9,753 nt of DNA from an uncultured Lachnospiraceae bacterium (lineage in GTDB: Bacteria > Bacillota > Clostridia > Lachnospirales > Lachnospiraceae), in NCBI GenBank assembly GCA_910577165.1, contig CAJTLX010000082.1:1-9753 (forward strand), given 5' to 3'. Positions 6,028 to 9,753 of this stretch are shown piece by piece. The stretch's first letter is position 1, and each line of letters starts with the position of its first letter. Under the pieces are notes generated by a model. The model ran no database searches. It saw nothing but the letters and a program-made list of their open reading frames with translations, and was not told the origin of the DNA. The translations under genes were made by a program, and so were the position numbers.

Positions 6028-7584
6028 ATGAGTATATTAAATGTTGCACATCTAAGCCATGGCTTTGGGGATCGCACGGTTTTTGCGGATGTAAGTTTCC
6101 GGCTCTTAAAGGGAGAACATATCGGGTTAGTTGGAGCAAACGGCGAGGGAAAATCCACCTTTTTAAATATTGTAACCGGGAAATTGATGCCGGATGAGGG
6201 AACTGTGGAATGGGCAAAAAATGTGCGTGCAGGATACTTAGATCAACATGCCGTTCTGACAAAGGGAATGTGTGTCCGGGATGTACTCTCGTTGGCATTT
6301 GCCAGTTTATATGAACTTGAGGAACGCATGAATGAACTCTGTGCGCAGATGGGTGATGCGGATGAAAATTCTCTTCCCGCAATGATGGAAGAATTTTCCG
6401 AGATCCAGGAACGACTTGAAGTGCATGATTTTTACAATATCGACAGCAAGGTGGAGGAAATTGCCCGCGCTCTCGGTCTAGCGGAGATTGGCTTAACCCG
6501 CGATGTCACAGAACTTTCGGGTGGTCAGCGCACGAAGGTACTGCTCGGAAAACTCTTACTTGAAAAGCCGGATATCTTACTGTTGGACGAGCCGACCAAC
6601 TATCTTGATGTCGAGCATATCGAGTGGCTGAAGCGTTATTTAAACGATTATGAAAATGCGTTTATTCTTATCTCGCATGATATTCCTTTTCTAAACAGCG
6701 TGGTCAATTTAGTTTATCATATGGAAAATGGCGAGTTAAATCGCTATGTGGGCAATTACGATAAATTTAAGGAAATTTATGAGGTAAAAAAGAGCCAGCT
6801 CGAGGCAGCTTACAAGCGTCAACAGCAGGAAATTAGCGAACTTGAAGATTTTGTTGCGCGCAATAAAGCCCGTGTTGCAACCAGAAATATGGCAATGTCC
6901 CGCCAGAAAAAACTGGATAAAATGGAAGTGATCGAAAAGGTAAAGGAAAAACCTAAGCCGGAATTTCATTTTCGGGAAGCGCGTGCGGCGAGCCGCTATC
7001 TCTTTTCGGCGGAACGCTTGGTGATCGGCTATGAGGAACCCCTCTCAAGACCGATCTCCTTTGTGATGGAACGTGGGGAAAAACTGGTGCTTACCGGCGC
7101 GAACGGCATTGGAAAGACCACACTGCTAAAAACAATTATCGGGCTGATTCCCGCCCTTTCCGGAAAAGTAGTTCCCGGCGACTACCTCTATCAGGGATAT
7201 TTCGAGCAGGAGATGACGGGCGCGAAAAACAATACCTGCATTGAGGAACTCTGGTGTGAGTACCCGTCCTGGACGCAGTACGAGATACGCAGCGCGCTCG
7301 CAAAATGCGGTCTGACAACAAAGCATATTGAGAGCCAGGTGCGTGTCCTATCCGGTGGTGAGCAGGCAAAAGTGCGCCTCTGTAAATTGATGAATCGCGA
7401 GACAAATTTTTTGCTCTTGGACGAGCCAACCAATCATTTGGATGTCGAGGCCAAGGAGGAACTCAAACGATCGCTTACTGAGTACGGCGGCAGCATTTTG
7501 TTGATCTGCCACGAGCCGGATTTCTACGAGGGGTTTGCCACACGAGTGATCGACGGGAGAAGCTGGACGTTAAAATTATCTTGA
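6028..7584 (+). CDS. ABC-F family ATPase (ribosome-associated, two ATP-binding cassettes)
   Basis: A 518-residue soluble protein with two ABC domains and no membrane segments, as in the EttA/Uup/YdiF group. Cassette 1 has Walker A GANGEGKST (36-44), signature LSGGQ (163-167), Walker B LLLDEP with Glu188 and H-loop SHD with His217. A charged linker (about 240-320, rich in K, R, E and Q) is the P-site tRNA interaction motif that reaches the ribosomal E site. Cassette 2 has Walker A GANGIGKTT (357-365), signature LSGGE (441-445), Walker B Glu466 and an unusual H-loop ICHEPD with His495. Family members ease stalled translation or protect ribosomes from antibiotics; the linker is not long, and I cannot assign resistance. 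AAGGGA at about 6012-6017 is a fair ribosome binding site. It is transcribed alone. Confidence 0.93.
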   Translation: MSILNVAHLSHGFGDRTVFADVSFRLLKGEHIGLVGANGEGKSTFLNIVTGKLMPDEGTVEWAKNVRAGYLDQHAVLTKGMCVRDVLSLAFASLYELEERMNELCAQMGDADENSLPAMMEEFSEIQERLEVHDFYNIDSKVEEIARALGLAEIGLTRDVTELSGGQRTKVLLGKLLLEKPDILLLDEPTNYLDVEHIEWLKRYLNDYENAFILISHDIPFLNSVVNLVYHMENGELNRYVGNYDKFKEIYEVKKSQLEAAYKRQQQEISELEDFVARNKARVATRNMAMSRQKKLDKMEVIEKVKEKPKPEFHFREARAASRYLFSAERLVIGYEEPLSRPISFVMERGEKLVLTGANGIGKTTLLKTIIGLIPALSGKVVPGDYLYQGYFEQEMTGAKNNTCIEELWCEYPSWTQYEIRSALAKCGLTTKHIESQVRVLSGGEQAKVRLCKLMNRETNFLLLDEPTNHLDVEAKEELKRSLTEYGGSILLICHEPDFYEGFATRVIDGRSWTLKLS

Positions 7585-7585
7585 T

Positions 7586-7616
7586 CGAGTAGGGAAGATT
7601 TATCTTCCCCTACTCG
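7586..7616 (+). terminator. Long hairpin directly after the ABC-F stop codon
   Basis: CGAGTAGGGAAGA (7586-7598) pairs with TCTTCCCCTACTCG (7603-7616), with one bulged base and a TTTA loop, beginning one base after the TGA. It has no T-run on either side, so it may be a 3' mRNA stabiliser or a weak terminator. The next terminator with a T-tract is at 7710-7752. Confidence 0.6.
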
Positions 7617-7709
7617 TGCGCTGGACGCGGGCAACTTTAACTGCATAATTCCTCGCCGCGCCCCATGTGCTGCCCTAGTGGCATTCTTCCTCTGCATGGG
7701 GTTGCGCAC
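7616..7709. other. Nested inverted repeats able to form a three-way junction
   Basis: GTGCGC (7616-7621) pairs with GCGCAC (7704-7709) and encloses two adjacent hairpins: CGCGG/CCGCG (7626-7630 with 7656-7660) and CCCCATG/CATGGGG (7661-7667 with 7695-7701). The second hairpin contains a small TGCC/GGCA stem. I recognise no Rfam-type family. The pairing could serve in an RNA from either strand or in DNA. The stretch sits between the ABC-F gene and the tRNA terminator. Confidence 0.45.
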
Positions 7710-7752
7710 AAAAAGAAAAAGGCCGCCTCATAAGAAGTAGCCTTTCTTTTTA
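7710..7752. terminator. Bidirectional terminator between the ABC-F gene and tRNA-Arg
   Basis: AAAAAGAAAAAGGC and GCCTTTCTTTTT flank a 16-base loop. On the minus strand the stem starts right after the tRNA 3' end and finishes in TTTTTCTTTTT. On the plus strand it ends in CTTTTT, so it can also end the ABC-F transcript. Confidence 0.8.
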
Positions 7753-7753
7753 A

Positions 7754-7827
<74 letters not shown>

Positions 7828-7858
7828 ATATCCGGTTTTTCTTTACCGAACAGTTCAT

Positions 7859-7887
7859 ATCATAGCATATTCTTTTAGGGTTGTCAA
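7859..7887 (-). promoter_or_regulatory. Strong promoter of tRNA-Arg
   Basis: On the minus strand a perfect TTGACA (7882-7887) and TATGAT (7859-7864) are separated by 17 bp. Transcription would begin about 25 bases before the mature tRNA 5' end, leaving a short leader for RNase P. Confidence 0.88.
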
Positions 7888-8041
7888 TAGTTTTTTAAAA
7901 TTTTTTTGTCGAGAGCGAAGTATAACTTTAAATACGAAATCAACTCCATCCTTTCCGATCTCATTTATGTAAGGATTTAGAACCAGCCAGCAAACGTTCT
8001 TCTTACAAGACTGTATCAGGGTTTTTGGAAAAACCTTCCTA
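7888..8041. other. Intergenic stretch without recognised genes
   Basis: This 154-base AT-rich stretch between the tRNA promoter and the truA relic holds no convincing ORF on either strand. A small perfect inverted repeat GGTTTTT/AAAAACC lies near 8020-8035. A minus-strand frame (NEIGKDGVDFVFKVIL) is open for about 40 codons across 7900-8000, but it has no start or ribosome binding site and I do not recognise it; it could be a scrap of a decayed gene. Confidence 0.4.
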
Positions 8042-8181
8042 TGGGCTGATTTCTATCCGTTCTCCTGTCATTCGTCCCAGCGCAGCCTCAAGCTTCCCTG
8101 TATGGTATCTTTCCCCATAGGCTGCCTTTGCCAGCCCACATATCTTGTTCCGTCATACTGTACAACCATTCTATAATTCAT
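8042..8181 (-). pseudogene. truA: Truncated, frameshifted relic of truA (tRNA pseudouridine synthase A)
   Basis: Starting at ATG 8181 the minus strand reads MNYRMVVQYDGTRYVGWQRQP and on to DTIQ (28 codons to 8098). This is the N-terminus of TruA, which makes pseudouridine at tRNA positions 38-40. A one-base loss near 8095-8097 then shifts the frame; in the new frame the homology continues as KLEAALGRMTGERIEIS and ends at a stop (8039-8041). The catalytic GRTDAGVHA motif, expected within a few residues, is absent, so the product cannot be active. Intact TruA has about 245 residues. A functional copy presumably lies elsewhere. A sequencing error could explain the frameshift, but not the truncation. 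Confidence 0.78.
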
Positions 8182-8240
8182 CTTCTGCACCGTCCTTTCC
8201 CAAAATCAAATACCTCGCGGCAATCGCCAAATAATACCTT

Positions 8241-8271
8241 TAGTATATCACATCAAAAAGTACATATACTA
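8241..8271. promoter_or_regulatory. Inverted repeat upstream of the small plus-strand gene
   Basis: TAGTATAT (8241-8248) and ATATACTA (8264-8271) are perfect inverted copies separated by 15 bases. Each contains TATACT on one strand, a -10-like hexamer, so the site could carry divergent promoters or be an operator. No good -35 boxes are found, and the AT-richness makes chance possible. The rest of 8182-8302 is otherwise empty apart from the ribosome binding site. Confidence 0.4.
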
Positions 8272-8302
8272 CACCTAAATCGTTTTACGCAAGGAGGAAA
8301 CC

Positions 8303-8512
8303 ATGAAAAAGAACACAAAAACCAACCGCCAGATTATTGATGAATATGATTATTTAAGAAAATCCTGTTTCTTCCAGGACTGTACCGGACTGATCTCTTT
8401 CACGCCTGAAACTGAAGCAGAACTGGAATCTTATGAAGATATCTATCCCTATCTTCCGTCCAGAAATCTTATCTCTTATAATAAACTTTTGGATATACCA
8501 GATGCCCCGTAA
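8303..8512 (+). CDS. Small conserved-looking protein of unknown function (69 aa)
   Basis: An excellent AAGGAGG (8291-8297) stands five bases before the ATG, so translation is likely. The protein is soluble, with a basic start (MKKNTKTNRQIIDEYDYL), a central DCTGLISFTPETEAELESYEDIYPYLP segment rich in acidic and aromatic residues, and two cysteines (21 and 26). From memory, short clostridial hypothetical proteins with a similar QIIDEYDYL...DCTGLIP...EAE.ESYE pattern exist, but I know no function and can name no family. It is preceded by an inverted repeat and followed by a hairpin overlapping its stop codon. It is convergent with queF and probably monocistronic. Confidence 0.72.
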   Translation: MKKNTKTNRQIIDEYDYLRKSCFFQDCTGLISFTPETEAELESYEDIYPYLPSRNLISYNKLLDIPDAP

Positions 8513-8526
8513 GACCACGGGGCATC
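8501..8526. terminator. Hairpin between convergent genes, overlapping a stop codon
   Basis: GATGCCCCGT (8501-8510) and ACGGGGCATC (8517-8526) form a perfect 10-bp stem with a 6-base loop. The TAA of the small gene (8510-8512) lies at the stem-loop border and the queF stop is nine bases beyond. Neither strand has a T-run, so it is at best a weak or factor-aided bidirectional terminator. Confidence 0.6.
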
Positions 8527-8534
8527 CAAATCTG

Positions 8535-9005
8535 TTATCGATTATCTACTTTTTCGGGATACATATCATGATGGGCGAGACGGTCATAAGCCATCTCCTC
8601 CCATTTTGTCCCTTTCTTTCCATAATTACAGTACGGATCAATCGAAATCCCTCCTCTTGGAAGGAATTTCCCCCAGACTTCAATATACTTCGGTTCCATA
8701 AGATTTATCAAATCTTTCATAATCTTATTGCAGCAGTCCTCATGAAAATCTCCATGATTTCTGTAAGAAAAAAGATACAGTTTTAGGGATTTGCTCTCAA
8801 CCATTTTTCTATCCGGGACATAAGATATGTAGATCGTCGCAAAATCCGGCTGTCCCGTAATCGGACAGAGAGATGTAAACTCCGGACAATTGAATTTCAC
8901 GAAATAGTCATTGTCCATATGTTTATTTTCAAAACTTTCAAGTACCTCCGGCGCATAATCCATTTGGTATTTTGTCTGTTTTCCAAGTGCATGTAACTCA
9001 GACAT
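8535..9005 (-). CDS. queF: NADPH-dependent 7-cyano-7-deazaguanine (preQ0) reductase
   Basis: QueF reduces the nitrile of preQ0 to the aminomethyl group of preQ1 with two NADPH, the last step before insertion into tRNA on the way to queuosine. This is the short, single-domain (YkvM-like, type I) form of 156 residues. CPEFTSLCPITGQPDFATI carries the catalytic Cys47, which forms the thioimide, and the proton donor Asp54. The QueF motif ESKSLKLY (70-77) binds NADPH; FHE (87-89) supplies the substrate-binding Glu89, and RGGISIDPY follows (117-125). The ATG directly abuts the stop of the upstream transporter gene, and its AGGAGG lies inside that gene, so the two are translationally coupled. Confidence 0.96.
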   Translation of the reverse strand: MSELHALGKQTKYQMDYAPEVLESFENKHMDNDYFVKFNCPEFTSLCPITGQPDFATIYISYVPDRKMVESKSLKLYLFSYRNHGDFHEDCCNKIMKDLINLMEPKYIEVWGKFLPRGGISIDPYCNYGKKGTKWEEMAYDRLAHHDMYPEKVDNR

Positions 9006-9692
9006 TTAATGTTCCTCCTTCACTTTAAGCTTTCTTGCCAGATATACGAAAGGCGTATCGCAGAAAGCAACAATTGCCTTAAACAGATACGTTGTAAGCA
9101 GAATACTCACAAACACCTCCGTGTCATACACACCCCAGAAAGCGGCAAACGTAAACACCAGCGTATCCACAGCCTGGGAAGTCAGAGTCGAACCACAGTT
9201 CCGAAGCCATAACCTTCCCTCATTGTCACCCGTTTTTTTCCAGATGAAATGATAAAGCGTAACATCTATCGTCTGCGAGCAGATATATCCCAGTGTGCTT
9301 CCTAAAACCACCCTCGGTACAAAACCGAACAGCATCGTCATCGGCTCATTCATGATATCGTTTGCATTCGGGACAAACCTGAGCAGCCCCTGTGTTCCCA
9401 CCAGGAAAATAACGGTGGTAAACAGACCGATGTAGACTGCTTTCTGTGCCGCTTTCTTTCCATACTTTTCAGACAGGATATCCGTCACCAGAAAACTTGC
9501 CGCATAAAGCGTATTCCCCGCAGTGGTCGAAAGCCCAAAAATATCCACATTTTTACACACCTGTATATTGGCAAGAATCGCTGAAATTGACGTAAACACA
9601 TACAGCCCTGTCTTTCCAAACATTTTGTAGGCAATCACTACCGAAAAAAGATAAAAACCAATTGAAAATATAAACAAAACAGAATTTGTCAT
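9006..9692 (-). CDS. yhhQ: Queuosine precursor transporter (YhhQ / VUT family)
   Basis: A 228-residue integral membrane protein with about six hydrophobic segments (roughly 4-21, 29-45, 83-105, 121-148, 170-190, 192-216). The conserved stretch GNTLYAASFLVTDILSEKYGKK (59-80), the RVVLGSTLGYICSQTIDV segment and the SQAVDTLVF motif (172-180) identify the Vut_1 (DUF165) family. E. coli YhhQ imports preQ0 and preQ1. Next to queF, this protein probably brings in 7-deazaguanine precursors for queuosine. GAGGAGGAGAAGAA precedes the ATG. Its ATGA start overlaps the stop of the upstream gene by four bases, and its stop touches the queF start. Confidence 0.93.
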   Translation of the reverse strand: MTNSVLFIFSIGFYLFSVVIAYKMFGKTGLYVFTSISAILANIQVCKNVDIFGLSTTAGNTLYAASFLVTDILSEKYGKKAAQKAVYIGLFTTVIFLVGTQGLLRFVPNANDIMNEPMTMLFGFVPRVVLGSTLGYICSQTIDVTLYHFIWKKTGDNEGRLWLRNCGSTLTSQAVDTLVFTFAAFWGVYDTEVFVSILLTTYLFKAIVAFCDTPFVYLARKLKVKEEH

Positions 9693-9753
9693 TTCTTCTC
9701 CTCCTCATATTCCGCCGGATCCTGGATTTCGTTTAGTTCAAACGCTTTCCTCC
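9689..9753 (-). CDS. C-terminal end of an upstream operon gene, probably queC
   Basis: The frame encodes RKAFELNEIQDPAEYEEEKK and a TGA that overlaps the transporter's ATG (ATGA). The pattern RKAFEL..I.DP.EY resembles the C-terminus of QueC, the 7-cyano-7-deazaguanine (preQ0) synthase, just after its last zinc-binding cysteines (which would be beyond the edge). Position in a queuosine operon supports this, but only 20 residues are visible. Confidence 0.5.
   Translation of the reverse strand, partial: RKAFELNEIQDPAEYEEEKK

Noticed and set aside
5945..6382. Minus-strand frame rich in His and Pro, opposite the ABC-F start
   Set aside because: It is the antisense of a strongly supported gene and covers that gene's promoter; the composition is that of a shadow frame.
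7524..7709. Minus-strand frame of 61 codons starting at a GTG and entering the end of the ABC-F gene
   Set aside because: No ribosome binding site, overlap with a well-supported gene, and its sequence is explained by the inverted repeats.
8128..8340. Plus-strand frame of 70 codons before the small gene
   Set aside because: It is antisense to the truA relic, lacks a ribosome binding site and overlaps the better start at 8303.

Overview
The window looks like chromosomal DNA from a low-to-mid GC Firmicute of class Clostridia, most likely a gut Lachnospiraceae relative. This is inferred from strong AGGAGG-type ribosome binding sites, TTGACA/TATAAT promoters, the protein flavours (PyrE, a THUMP methyltransferase and TnpB of clostridial type) and a tRNA gene without encoded CCA. 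No species can be named from the sequence alone.

Layout from left to right. Bases 1-906 (minus) hold the N-terminal 302 residues of a glycoside hydrolase family 43 enzyme that runs off the left edge. Bases 1037-2045 (minus) are a compact pyrE unit: a textbook promoter, pyrE, a 49-residue membrane protein too short for usual ORF cut-offs, and an intrinsic terminator. Divergent from it is an alpha/beta hydrolase of the lysophospholipase/monoacylglycerol lipase type (2169-3098, plus) with its own promoter. A convergent terminator separates it from a THUMP-containing rRNA methyltransferase (3148-4332, minus).

Bases about 4335-5141 are a decayed IS200/IS605-type element: a tnpB lacking its 5' part but keeping the RuvC and zinc-finger part, followed by a hairpin-rich right end that stops just before the GTG start of the methyltransferase. 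On its other side the tnpB remnant touches the stop codon of a single-domain rhodanese (5142-5483). Further right is a 58-residue Asn/Ser/Thr-rich protein of unknown function (5677-5853, minus), and divergent from it an ABC-F ATPase (6028-7584, plus).

After the ABC-F gene comes a strongly self-complementary 170-base stretch, then tRNA-Arg(ACG) on the minus strand with a clear promoter. The intergenic region 7828-8302 contains a short, frameshifted and truncated relic of truA (tRNA pseudouridine synthase A). A small conserved-looking protein (8303-8512, plus) is followed by a minus-strand queuosine operon: the C-terminus of a gene that is probably queC, a YhhQ-type queuosine precursor transporter, and queF (preQ0 reductase). 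Stops and starts in this operon overlap or touch, which indicates translational coupling.

Much of the window concerns nucleotides, tRNA or ribosomes (pyrE, rRNA methyltransferase, ABC-F, tRNA-Arg, truA relic, queuosine genes), but it is not one operon: each block has its own promoter or terminator. No complete new defence or mobile system is evident. The items most worth a second look are the tnpB remnant with its possible guide RNA, the two or three tiny genes, the truA relic and the structured stretch after the ABC-F gene.
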